From: Anaerolineaceae bacterium
GTDB taxonomy: Bacteria; Chloroflexota; Anaerolineae; Promineifilales; Promineifilaceae
Direction of reading: 5' to 3'
NCBI GenBank assembly: GCA_002699125.1
Contig: PABI01000084.1
Coordinates: 1 to 64,000, forward strand
DNA length: 64,000 bases
Part shown: positions 1 through 7,279 of the stretch, piece after piece
How positions within the stretch are numbered: the first letter of the stretch is position 1
Layout: every line of letters begins with the position of its first letter
Translations under genes and position numbers: made by a program
The notes under the pieces: generated by a model
Told to the model about the DNA's origin: nothing
Databases searched by the model: none
Seen by the model: the letters and a program-made list of their open reading frames with translations, nothing else

Positions 1-274
1 CGTGATTGACCCAGGCACGCAAGTTGCGCGAGCGGTGGCCGCCTTTGAAAAATGTTTGCCAACCGCGCTTCCAATAAACGGCCGTTGGTGGGCGTTGCAA
101 CCACATGGCATAGCGGTAGGTCAAGCCAAACGTTGCAAAGAGGACGGCGGCAGTGTAGGCAACGAGGGCAGCATCAAAGTGGGCCAGATTGCGGGAACCA
201 ACAAGAATGAGCAGACCAAGAATTAAGGTTGTCCCCATCCCCCAACTCGTGGCTTTGACAACTTCTCGACTCAT
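1..274 (-). CDS. Unknown membrane protein, 3' part cut by the window edge
   Basis: An open frame reads leftward from an ATG at 274 and runs off position 1 without a stop, giving about 91 residues. The start has an AGG-containing Shine-Dalgarno sequence (GCGAGGTACCT) just upstream. The N-terminus is polar ([11 protein letters not shown]), followed by a hydrophobic stretch at about residues 12-28 and a second at about 36-50. A basic, aromatic-rich segment follows ([10 protein letters not shown], then [13 protein letters not shown]), so two membrane passes before a cytoplasmic or soluble part are likely. I do not recognise the family. The frame on the opposite strand (2-226) is a shadow with no start signal. 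The function cannot be given from this fragment. Confidence 0.6.
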   Translation of the reverse strand, partial: MSREVVKATSWGMGTTLILGLLILVGSRNLAHFDAALVAYTAAVLFATFGLTYRYAMWLQRPPTAVYWKRGWQTFFKGGHRSRNLRAWVNH

Positions 275-471
275 AGGTACCTCGCTGTGGATAAACGATA
301 CTCCGTAACTGAGCGTCAGTTTATTTCAAGAATCTTTTGGCTTTTACATATAAGCTCAACTAATTGTTGAAGCGAGCTAAACTAGCATATCACAATACTA
401 ATATGCCACAACCTGAGTTATTTTGTTTTAGCGGAGGCCGTATTGTTGTTTGTTGAGGTGGCGGATGTTCA

Positions 472-999
472 TTACGCCTGACGGCCACCCTTAAGTTCAT
501 CCTGAAGTTGCTCCAGCTCGGTCCATTGCCCATCGGCGGCTAACTGGGCCTGTTTTGGCCAGGTGTCGGGGAAGGCAATACGGATGCCGGCATCCTCGCG
601 AACGATTTTTTCCAGCTGGCTCACACTGGCAGCGGCCAGCTCGGCAAAGGTGTTAATGCCCGCATCGTGCAGGATGCCTTCGATCTTAGGGCCAATGCCT
701 TCGATGATTTTGAGGTCGTCTAAGTTTACGGCCGTTGTCCGAACCGCTTCCATTTCTGCGGCTTCAGAAGGCATAGACGCCGGCGCGGCCATTTCTACCG
801 CCACGTCATGATGATCCTCATGGTTGTCGTGATGATCTTCCGGCGCATGCTCAACCGCGCCCTGTGGAATTGAGTTGCGGCTCAATCCCCACCAAAAAAG
901 CAGCAGCAAAATAACGGCAATCACGATCGGCACCAAAGCCGGCACGCCAACTGGTTCGGTTTGGGCCATAATGGTGGCGGCAAATAAAAGATAATTCAT
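472..999 (-). CDS. Membrane-anchored helix-hairpin-helix (DUF4332-like) protein
   Basis: Predicted 175 residues. One membrane segment lies at about residues 18-37 (VPIVIAVILLLLFWWGL). A His/Asp/Glu-rich linker follows (HAPEDHHDNHEDHHD), then a C-terminal helix-hairpin-helix unit beginning LKIIEGIGPKIEGILHDAGI and continuing TFAELAAASVSQLEKIV. GIGPKI is the classic hairpin seen in DUF4332 and related domains fused to many bacterial membrane or ribosomal proteins. I chose the ATG at 999 over the in-frame ATG at 1017. A GGGAAGAGGG Shine-Dalgarno sits 5-6 bases before 999, and it lies inside the longer frame. The partner bound by the HhH domain is unknown. The acidic/His linker could bind metal, but that is inference. 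Confidence 0.72.
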   Translation of the reverse strand: MNYLLFAATIMAQTEPVGVPALVPIVIAVILLLLFWWGLSRNSIPQGAVEHAPEDHHDNHEDHHDVAVEMAAPASMPSEAAEMEAVRTTAVNLDDLKIIEGIGPKIEGILHDAGINTFAELAAASVSQLEKIVREDAGIRIAFPDTWPKQAQLAADGQWTELEQLQDELKGGRQA

Positions 1000-1089
1000 G
1001 ATTTTCCCTCTTCCCATGGTAGACGATAAAATACGCTGTAGATGTTACCCTAGGTACTGCTGCTAAACAAGTGAAGTTGGAGAGGTTTG

Positions 1090-1620
1090 ATGATTATTGA
1101 ATTCAAAGGAAAACGGCCGCAAATCGCCCCATCTGCCTACATTGCCCCCAACGCCACCCTTATTGGTGACGTGGTGATTGAGGACGAGGCCAGCGTCTGG
1201 TTTGGTGCGGTGATTCGGGGGGATCACGGCCGTATCGTCATTGGCGCACGCACCAGCGTGCAGGACAACGTAGTGCTTCACGTAAACAACCGTCACGACA
1301 CCATTATCGAGGCAGATGTGACGATTGGGCATGGTGCCGTGCTGGAGGGGTGCCATTTGCACGCCGGTGTGCTGGTGGGCATGAATGCCACTGTGCTCAG
1401 CGGGGCCATTGTTGAGGCCGGTGTGTTGGTCGCAGCCGGCTCCGTCGTAGCTGAGAATCAGCATATTCCGGCAGGCGTGTTGGCGGCTGGCGTGCCGGCC
1501 AGGGTGAAAGGCGCGCTCTCCGAAGCTGCTCGTCAGCGTTTAATCGAAGCACCGCAAAAGTATGTGGTGAACGGCCGTCTCTTCCAAAATGAAGCCAGGA
1601 TTATTCATGATCTTCAATAG
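1090..1620 (+). CDS. Gamma-class carbonic anhydrase family protein
   Basis: 176 residues of left-handed parallel beta-helix type. The hexapeptide pattern runs through YIAPNATLIGDVVIEDEA, VIRGDHGRIVIGARTSVQD and TIGHGAVLEGCHLHAGVLVG. Putative metal-ligand histidines are visible: the HV of VLHV after SVQDN, and H in IGHGAVLEGCHLH. This is the YrdA/PaaY/Cam-like group, which binds zinc or iron as a trimer; some members hydrate CO2 and others have no proven activity. The GGAGAGG at 1079-1085 supports the ATG at 1090; a TTG directly before it is also in frame. Its 3' end overlaps that of hutH on the other strand by 20 bp, so the two are convergent. There is no sign that it belongs to the hut operon. 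Confidence 0.9.
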   Translation: MIIEFKGKRPQIAPSAYIAPNATLIGDVVIEDEASVWFGAVIRGDHGRIVIGARTSVQDNVVLHVNNRHDTIIEADVTIGHGAVLEGCHLHAGVLVGMNATVLSGAIVEAGVLVAAGSVVAENQHIPAGVLAAGVPARVKGALSEAARQRLIEAPQKYVVNGRLFQNEARIIHDLQ

Positions 1621-3154
1621 CGGCTTCAACACCCAGCTTTATAGTTCCTTCATGAACCAACAGGCGGACCTTTTCAATGAGAGGGGCCATGTAACAATCT
1701 TCGGCAATGAACGGCACATGTTGGCGGATGAGGTCGTAGGCAACGGCCGTGCCGCGCCCCATCTGCCCACTGTGATGCTGCCGCCGGAAATTAATTCCCT
1801 GGGCTGCCGAAAGTAGTTCAATGGCCACCACTGTTTCTGTGTGGGTCATGATCATTTCGGCCTGGCGCACGGCCGTGGCTCCCATGCTCACGTGGTCTTC
1901 AATGTTGGCGCTGCTGGGGATGGTATCGGCACTGGCAGGGTGGGCCAGCACTTTATTTTCCGAAGCCAGCGCTGCGGCTGTGTAGTGGGCGATCATGAAG
2001 CCGCTTTCCAGGCCGCCTTGCTGGGTTAAAAACATGGGCAGGATGCCGCCGTTGCTGTTGGCATCTACAAGTTGGGCAATGCGCCGTTCGCTCATGTTGC
2101 CAATTTCCGTCAGCGCCAATTTCAGATAATCCATCGCCAGTGCAATCGGCTCCCCGTGAAAATTTCCCGCAGAAATGACCTCGATCTCATTCTCGTCTTC
2201 TTCGCCCACAAAGATGAGGGGATTGTCGTTGACCGAATTAAGCTCGATTTCCAGCACCCACTTCGCATAGGCAACAGAATCTCGCACCGCACCATGAACC
2301 TGCGGCACGCAGCGCAGTGTGTATGGGTCCTGTACATTTTTGGATTTGGCCGGGCGCAGCAGCTCGCTGCCGGCCAATACCTGGCGCAAAAACGCAGCGC
2401 ACTCAATTTGCCGCGGATGGGGGCGCAGTTGGTGAACGCGCTTGTCGTAGGCACGATCGGTGCCGCGCAATGCTTCAAGTGTCAGGGCGGCGGCAATGTC
2501 GGCGGTGAGCGCCAAATTAATGGCGCGACGCACAACAATGGCTCCCACACCCACCATGAGGGCTGTCCCGTTTAGCAGCGCCAAACCTTCTTTAGCCTGT
2601 AAAACGATTGGCTCAATGCCTGCCGCCGCCATCGCTTCACCACCCAGCATGAGCGATCCGTTGTAAAATGCTTCCCCTTCACCAATGAGCGGCAGTGCCA
2701 AGTGGGCCAGCGGAGCCAGATCGCCGCTGGCGCCCAGGGAACCTTGGGCCGGCACGCGCGGATGTACCCCGGCATTCAGCATGTCCAGTAGTTTTTGGAT
2801 AACGGTGGGACGTACACCGGAGTAGCCTTGCGCTAAGGTATTGGCCCTGGCCAGCAGCATAGCGCGCACATTTTCTTCGGCCAGGTTTGGGCCGGTGCCG
2901 GCAGCGTGGGAGCGCACCAGGTTGAGCTGAAGCTGCAAGCTCTCATCAGCGCTGATCGATTTGTCTTTGAAACGGCCGAATCCCGTCGTAATGCCATAAG
3001 CTACCTGTCCCTCGCGCACCAACTTTTCTACAGCGCGGCGCGAGCGGTTGACGGCGGGGAGAACCGTTGGGTCTAAAGCTACTTTACGGCCGTTAGCTAC
3101 AGCCACAACATCATCTATCTTTAAATCGCGGCCAGAAATAATCAATGGGTCCAT
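1601..3154 (-). CDS. hutH: Histidine ammonia-lyase
   Basis: 517 residues, the normal family length (about 510). It catalyses L-histidine to trans-urocanate plus ammonia, the first step of histidine degradation, in the cytoplasm. The tripeptide that self-cyclises into the MIO electrophile is present as Ala142-Ser143-Gly144 in [14 protein letters not shown], the same numbering as the Pseudomonas enzyme. The YGITTGFG motif with the catalytic Tyr is at about 53-60, and [12 protein letters not shown] and NGGILPMFL are also family hallmarks. The gene is transcribed away from hutU and hutI, with about 280 bp of repeat-rich DNA between. Control from that divergent region is likely, but no operator can be pointed to with confidence. 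Confidence 0.96.
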   Translation of the reverse strand: MDPLIISGRDLKIDDVVAVANGRKVALDPTVLPAVNRSRRAVEKLVREGQVAYGITTGFGRFKDKSISADESLQLQLNLVRSHAAGTGPNLAEENVRAMLLARANTLAQGYSGVRPTVIQKLLDMLNAGVHPRVPAQGSLGASGDLAPLAHLALPLIGEGEAFYNGSLMLGGEAMAAAGIEPIVLQAKEGLALLNGTALMVGVGAIVVRRAINLALTADIAAALTLEALRGTDRAYDKRVHQLRPHPRQIECAAFLRQVLAGSELLRPAKSKNVQDPYTLRCVPQVHGAVRDSVAYAKWVLEIELNSVNDNPLIFVGEEDENEIEVISAGNFHGEPIALAMDYLKLALTEIGNMSERRIAQLVDANSNGGILPMFLTQQGGLESGFMIAHYTAAALASENKVLAHPASADTIPSSANIEDHVSMGATAVRQAEMIMTHTETVVAIELLSAAQGINFRRQHHSGQMGRGTAVAYDLIRQHVPFIAEDCYMAPLIEKVRLLVHEGTIKLGVEAAIEDHE

Positions 3155-3175
3155 TCTATTTTCCTTAAAAAATAA

Positions 3176-3257
3176 ATCACGAATGGGACGAATGAACGAA
3201 TTTGACGAATGTTTAAAAGTGATTTGTGCTCATTCGTCAATTCGTGAGATTCGTGAT
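3176..3257. repeat. Interspersed imperfect inverted repeat (ACGAAT family)
   Basis: The outer arms ATCACGAAT (3176-3184) and ATTCGTGAT (3249-3257) are perfect inverse complements. The inner arms AATTTGACGAATG (3199-3211) and CATTCGTCAATT (3231-3242) pair with one bulge. Between and inside the arms GACGAAT-like units recur. The element lies in the hutH-hutU intergenic region, is non-coding and can form a long hairpin. I infer a MITE- or REP-like repeat from its structure; a second full copy is not in this window. Confidence 0.6.
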
Positions 3258-3357
3258 GAAATAGCAGTTCCTGCCAATCATACAGTTGAGTTGGTCAACT
3301 TTGCAAAGTTGACCTACATTTATGCATCTTCGGAGATTAAAAATTTCATCCATAGAT

Positions 3358-3413
3358 TTCGCAGATCACGCAGATTCTTTCGCTTTTTCTCTGCGTCTTT
3401 GCGCCTCTGCGTT
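3358..3413. repeat. Interspersed CGCAGA/TCTGCG repeat
   Basis: The left part reads TTCGCAGATCACGCAGATTC, and the right part TCTCTGCGTCTTTGCGCCTCTGCGTTA. The left half is an imperfect inverse complement of the right, so the piece folds into a hairpin of CGCAGA against TCTGCG. It sits 25 bp upstream of the hutU start and directly before its Shine-Dalgarno, so it would lie in or near the hutU leader. Similar TCTGCGTC/TTTGCG strings are familiar as dispersed intergenic repeats in environmental bacteria (recollection, not searched). Confidence 0.5.
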
Positions 3414-3437
3414 AAGTTTTTTAGAAGGAGATTGACC

Positions 3438-5087
3438 ATGACCCGCACAATCCGCGCCCCACGCGGCACCACACTGAACTGTAAAAACTGGCTGATTGAA
3501 GCCCCTTATCGCATGTTGCAAAATAATCTGGACCCGCAAGTGGCCGGTGATCCCGAAAACCTCATTGTGTACGGAGGGCGGGGCAAGGCAGCGCGCAACT
3601 GGGAAGCGTTTGACGCCATCCTGGCGGCCCTGCGCCGGCTGGAGCCGGACGAAACGCTGCTGGTGCAAAGCGGCAAGCCCGTCGCCGTCTTCCGCACCCA
3701 CACCGACGCGCCACGAGTGCTTATCGCCAATTCTAACATCGTGCCCCACTGGGCTACCCAGGCCAATTTTGATAAATGGGAAGCCGAAGGATTGATGATG
3801 TATGGTCAGATGACGGCCGGAAGCTGGATTTACATCGGCACGCAGGGAATTTTGCAGGGGACGTTTGAAACGTTTGCTGCGGCGGCGCGCAAGGCTGGCT
3901 GGCCATCGCTCAAGGGCAAATGGGTGCTAACCGCCGGGCTGGGCGAGATGGGCGGGGCGCAGCCGCTGGCCGTCACGATGAACGAGGGCGTGGGCCTGTT
4001 TGTGGAGGTGGACCGTTGGCGGGCCGAGCGCCGCCTCAGCCTGCGCCAGCTCGATGTGATAACGGACGATCTGGAAGAGGCGATGACCTGGGTGGAAGAG
4101 GCGGTCAAAGAGGAGACGCCCAAGTCGGTTTGCCTGGTGGCTAACGCTGCCGAAGTGCTGCCGGAACTGGTGGCGCGCGGCGTCGTGCCGGATATGGTCA
4201 CGGACCAGACTTCAGCGCATGATCCGCTCTATGGCTATATTCCGGTGGGGCTGTCTATGGAGGAAGCGGCCGTTTTACGCAAAGCTGATCCCGGTGAGTA
4301 CCAAAAACGGAGCATCGACTCGATGACGCAGCACGTGCAGGCGATGCTGGATTGGCAAAAGCAAGGCAGCATTGTCTTTGATTACGGCAATAACATTCGG
4401 CAGCAGGCGTACAACAACGGCCTCAAAAATGCGTTTGATTACCCTGGATTTGTGCCGGCTTACATACGGCCGCTCTTCTGCGAAGGCAAAGGGCCATTCC
4501 GCTGGGTGGCCCTCTCCGGCGATCCCAACGACATCTACGCTACAGATGAAGCCATCCTGGAACTGTTCCCTGAAGATGAGCACCTGGCCCGCTGGATTAA
4601 GATGGCCCAGGAGCAGGTAGCGTTTCAAGGCCTGCCTGCCCGCATCTGCTGGCTGGGCTACGGCGAACGGGCCAAAGCCGGGTTGAAGTTCAATGAACTG
4701 GTGGCCAGCGGCAAGGTGAGCGCGCCCATTGTTATTGGCCGGGACCACCTGGATTCCGGCTCGGTGGCCAGCCCTAACCGGGAAACAGAAGGCATGAAGG
4801 ATGGCTCCGACGCCATTGCCGACTGGCCCATTTTGAACGCGCTGATCAACGCCGTGAGCGGGGCCACCTGGGTGAGCTACCATCATGGCGGCGGCGTAGG
4901 CATTGGTTACAGCCTGCACGCCGGGCAGGTGATTGTAGCCGACGGCACGCCCGAAGCGGCCGCACGCCTGGAACGGGTGCTGACGGTTGATCCGGGCATG
5001 GGCGTGGCTCGCCATGTAGACGCTGGCTATGAACGCGCTGTCGAAGTGGCCAAAGAACGCGGCGTGAAGATTCCAATGATGGATTAA
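3438..5087 (+). CDS. hutU: Urocanate hydratase
   Basis: 549 residues (family about 555). It hydrates urocanate to 4-imidazolone-5-propionate using tightly bound NAD+ as an electrophile: step two of histidine degradation, cytosolic. Visible signatures are [10 protein letters not shown] at 46-55, [13 protein letters not shown] at 167-179, the dinucleotide-binding region, and near the C-terminus [17 protein letters not shown]. The ATG at 3438 has GAAGGAG at 3424-3430. The frame is open back to 3048, but that stretch crosses repeats and antisense hutH and has no family similarity, so it is excluded. hutI follows 42 bp downstream on the same strand, and a short palindrome lies in the gap. Confidence 0.96.
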   Translation: MTRTIRAPRGTTLNCKNWLIEAPYRMLQNNLDPQVAGDPENLIVYGGRGKAARNWEAFDAILAALRRLEPDETLLVQSGKPVAVFRTHTDAPRVLIANSNIVPHWATQANFDKWEAEGLMMYGQMTAGSWIYIGTQGILQGTFETFAAAARKAGWPSLKGKWVLTAGLGEMGGAQPLAVTMNEGVGLFVEVDRWRAERRLSLRQLDVITDDLEEAMTWVEEAVKEETPKSVCLVANAAEVLPELVARGVVPDMVTDQTSAHDPLYGYIPVGLSMEEAAVLRKADPGEYQKRSIDSMTQHVQAMLDWQKQGSIVFDYGNNIRQQAYNNGLKNAFDYPGFVPAYIRPLFCEGKGPFRWVALSGDPNDIYATDEAILELFPEDEHLARWIKMAQEQVAFQGLPARICWLGYGERAKAGLKFNELVASGKVSAPIVIGRDHLDSGSVASPNRETEGMKDGSDAIADWPILNALINAVSGATWVSYHHGGGVGIGYSLHAGQVIVADGTPEAAARLERVLTVDPGMGVARHVDAGYERAVEVAKERGVKIPMMD

Positions 5088-5097
5088 GCTCAATGTT

Positions 5098-5112
5098 AGG
5101 ACTGGCAGTCCT
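5098..5112. repeat. Short palindrome between hutU and hutI
   Basis: AGGACT-GGC-AGTCCT is a perfect 6-bp stem with a 3-base loop, located 10 bases after the hutU stop. A related string (AGGACTGGCAGCCT) appears at about 19390 near rpsT. It may be a small dispersed repeat or an mRNA-stability hairpin between co-transcribed genes. No T-run follows, so it is not a terminator. Confidence 0.4.
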
Positions 5113-5129
5113 ATCACGGGACAACTACC

Positions 5130-6401
5130 ATGATAGTTGAAGCAGATTTACTTATTCATAGCGCGGCGCAGGTGGTGACCTGTGCCAGTGACGTGCCTAA
5201 ACGGGGCGCGGCGATGCAGGACGTGGGCTTGATTTCTGACGGGGCGGTGGTGGTGAATGACGGCCGTATCCTGGCCATCGGTCCCACAGAAAGCATTCGC
5301 GAACGGTATTCTGCCGGACAAACAATTAACGCCAGTGGCAAGGTGGTTTGCCCTGGTTTTGTTGATCCGCACACACACGTGGTCTACGCTGGGGACCGTA
5401 TCGACGAATTTGAGCAGCGCATTCGCGGCGCCACGTACATGGAGATTATGGCAGCAGGCGGCGGCATTGTCAGCACCATGCACGCTACGCGGAATGCCTC
5501 GGTGGAGGAATTAGTCGAAGCGACGCTGCCTCGCCTGGCACAAATGCTGCGCCTGGGCACCATCACGGCCGAAGTCAAAACCGGCTACGGCCTGGACCTG
5601 GACAGCGAATTGAAGATGTTGGAGGCGATCGCCGCTCTTGATTTGGCCCAGCCCATCGACCTGGTGCCCACGTTTATGCCGGCCCATGCCGTGCCGCCGG
5701 AATTTAACGGCCGTTCCGCAGCCTATGTTGAATGGGTCATCAATGAGATGATTCCGGCAGCGGCCGAATGGTACAAGAATAGTCATTTTGTGGCAGATGG
5801 CCGTCCTCTCTTTTGTGATGTTTTCTGCGAACAAAACGCCTTCGATTTGGAGCAATCCCGCCGTGTTTTGGCAGCCGGCCTGGAACATGGTCTGCCCGCC
5901 AAAATCCATGCCGACGAATTTACCTCGCTGGGTGGGGTAGAACTGGCTGTCGATTTGGGCGCAACTTCGGTTGATCATCTGGATGTGACAACGGCCGAGG
6001 ACATTGCCTTGCTGGCCGATTCAGATGTGGTGGGCATCGTGCTGCCGGCGGTGAACTTTAACCTGGGCAGCAATGAGTTTGCCGACGCTCGTGCTCTGGT
6101 TGATGCCGGGGTGGCCGTTGCCCTTTCCACGGACATCAATCCAGGGTCTGCGCCGTGTCCGTCGCAGCCATTGGTGCTGGCGCTGGCGACCCGCTACCAG
6201 CGGCTGCTGCCTGCCGAAGCGTTTAATGCCGCCACGATTAACGCTGCCTATGGCGTGGGGCTGGCGGACCGAGTCGGCTCGCTGTCGCCAGGCAAGCAAG
6301 CCGATTTGCTGCTGCTTAACTGCACGGACTTCCGACAGGTAACCTACCAGTTTGGCGGTAATTTGGTCGAGATGGTGGTGAAGAACGGCCGTATCCTCTA
6401 A
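5130..6401 (+). CDS. hutI: Imidazolonepropionase
   Basis: 423 residues of the amidohydrolase superfamily. It opens imidazolonepropionate to N-formimino-L-glutamate, step three of histidine degradation. The metal-binding His-x-His is H81-T-H83 in GFVDPHTHVVYAGDR. The later metal/active-site segments KIHADEFTSLGG, TSVDHLDV and STDINPGSAP are all present, and the C-terminal beta-strand domain (GKQADLLLLN) is intact. It follows hutU on the same strand and is probably co-transcribed. The enzymes that would finish the pathway (HutG, HutF or formiminotransferase) are not in this window. Its last 86 bp overlap the 3' end of the convergent SemiSWEET-like frame. Confidence 0.95.
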   Translation: MIVEADLLIHSAAQVVTCASDVPKRGAAMQDVGLISDGAVVVNDGRILAIGPTESIRERYSAGQTINASGKVVCPGFVDPHTHVVYAGDRIDEFEQRIRGATYMEIMAAGGGIVSTMHATRNASVEELVEATLPRLAQMLRLGTITAEVKTGYGLDLDSELKMLEAIAALDLAQPIDLVPTFMPAHAVPPEFNGRSAAYVEWVINEMIPAAAEWYKNSHFVADGRPLFCDVFCEQNAFDLEQSRRVLAAGLEHGLPAKIHADEFTSLGGVELAVDLGATSVDHLDVTTAEDIALLADSDVVGIVLPAVNFNLGSNEFADARALVDAGVAVALSTDINPGSAPCPSQPLVLALATRYQRLLPAEAFNAATINAAYGVGLADRVGSLSPGKQADLLLLNCTDFRQVTYQFGGNLVEMVVKNGRIL

Positions 6402-6711
6402 AAATTTTCCAGTTCATCATCCTTTTAAACCAGGCCTGCCTGCTTGTTTGCTTGCAGCTATGCCGAATGAGCAATACCAGCATGATCAGGCTGGTGATCG
6501 TGTAAAAAAAGTGCAGCAGGTAGATAGGCCCCACGGGTAAGTTCAGGACGTAAACCCAGTAAACCAGATTGCCAATATTGGCCAGAATAATGTTCAGCTT
6601 GCTGTATGAATGTAGATCTTTGGTTTGATACGCTTTCCAAAGCATTGGTACGTTGCTGCCGATAAAAAGAAACGTGGAAAAAGTTCCAGCGATAAATGCA
6701 ATTTGTGCCAT
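6316..6711 (-). CDS. PQ-loop (SemiSWEET-like) small membrane protein
   Basis: 131 residues. Three hydrophobic helices lie within the first 85 residues (IAFIAGTFSTFLFIG, LNIILANIGNLVYWVYVL, YLLHFFYTITSLIMLVLLI). The positions of SNVPMLWKAYQTKDL and the Asn/Trp-rich helix 2 fit the MtN3/SWEET (PQ-loop) triple-helix bundle, which dimerises to move sugars in bacterial SemiSWEETs. AAGGAG lies 11 bases before the ATG. The last 45 or so residues (from CKQTSRQAW) are polar, unlike the family, and run antisense through the end of hutI. The true ancestral protein probably ended sooner, so the tail may be a read-through into hutI. The substrate is unknown. Confidence 0.6.
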   Translation of the reverse strand: MAQIAFIAGTFSTFLFIGSNVPMLWKAYQTKDLHSYSKLNIILANIGNLVYWVYVLNLPVGPIYLLHFFYTITSLIMLVLLIRHSCKQTSRQAWFKRMMNWKIFRGYGRSSPPSRPNYRQTGRLPVGSPCS

Positions 6712-6965
6712 AATGTTTTAACTCCTTCTGAATTTCCCACATTGTGCCGGGCCACCATGCACCTTGTCATCTGGCAAAAGTTAGTTGTGATCTGTACCTA
6801 TTGAACCCACCACGCGCCTAATTTGGTGAGTAACCCCCGCCCACTCCCTATCGTTTGTCTACCTCCAACGTTATCCCACAAGCCTAACCAACGGCAGGTG
6901 CGTTTCCCCTGGGCTGAGCGGTAAGCTGTGGATTGTCAAATTCAAGTGCAAAAGGACAAAAAGTC

Positions 6966-7121
6966 ATGTTTACAAAAACCGAATTAATCAGATGGACAAT
7001 TACCCAGGCACTAATGACAGTCACCGTTTTAGTATTGTTGGTTGTGGGGGCTGCGATTGGGCTGACGTTAGTGGCTGTTCGTGACTACCAGAACCAGATG
7101 CATGACATTTGTCACAGTTGA
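6966..7121 (+). CDS. Small single-pass membrane protein (51 aa)
   Basis: The frame begins ATG at 6966 with AGGA about 9 bases upstream. A single strong membrane helix lies at about residues 13-36 (TQALMTVTVLVLLVVGAAIGL), with a short basic N-terminus and a polar C-terminus ending DICHS. No family is recognised. The stop codon lies inside the left arm/loop of an inverted repeat (7104-7137). It is the first gene before the biosynthetic cluster on the same strand, 158 bp away. An open frame extends 11 codons further upstream without a better start. It is plausible as a real gene but unproven. Confidence 0.45.
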   Translation: MFTKTELIRWTITQALMTVTVLVLLVVGAAIGLTLVAVRDYQNQMHDICHS

Positions 7122-7137
7122 AGGGGTGACAAATGTC
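7104..7137. promoter_or_regulatory. Perfect 12-bp inverted repeat upstream of the biosynthetic cluster
   Basis: GACATTTGTCAC (7104-7115) and GTGACAAATGTC (7126-7137) are exact inverse complements separated by 10 bases. Each arm also contains the near-palindrome TGACATTTGTCA, so this could be two operator half-sets for a dimeric regulator (TGACA-TTTGTCA style) or a hairpin. No T-run follows in either direction. It lies about 140 bp before the start of the condensation-domain gene. It is a candidate operator only. Confidence 0.45.
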
Positions 7138-7279
7138 GTGAACTCCTCATGCGTCATCATTTTCGTAAGCTTGCGAACCGTATGATCGCGGTAGCTGTTG
7201 ACCGGGACTATTTTCCTATTCGTTATTCACGAGGTCCGGCGCTTTCGAAAATGCAGTCTCACAAAAGTATGAGGTAGTT

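Noticed and set aside
3048..3437. Possible longer N-terminus of urocanate hydratase
   Set aside because: The extra 130 codons cross two repeats and the hutH start, lack family similarity, and a good Shine-Dalgarno (GAAGGAG) directly precedes the ATG at 3438.
4275..5117. Long antisense frame of 280 residues opposite hutU
   Set aside because: It mirrors the codon structure of hutU, has no ribosome site and no protein motif.
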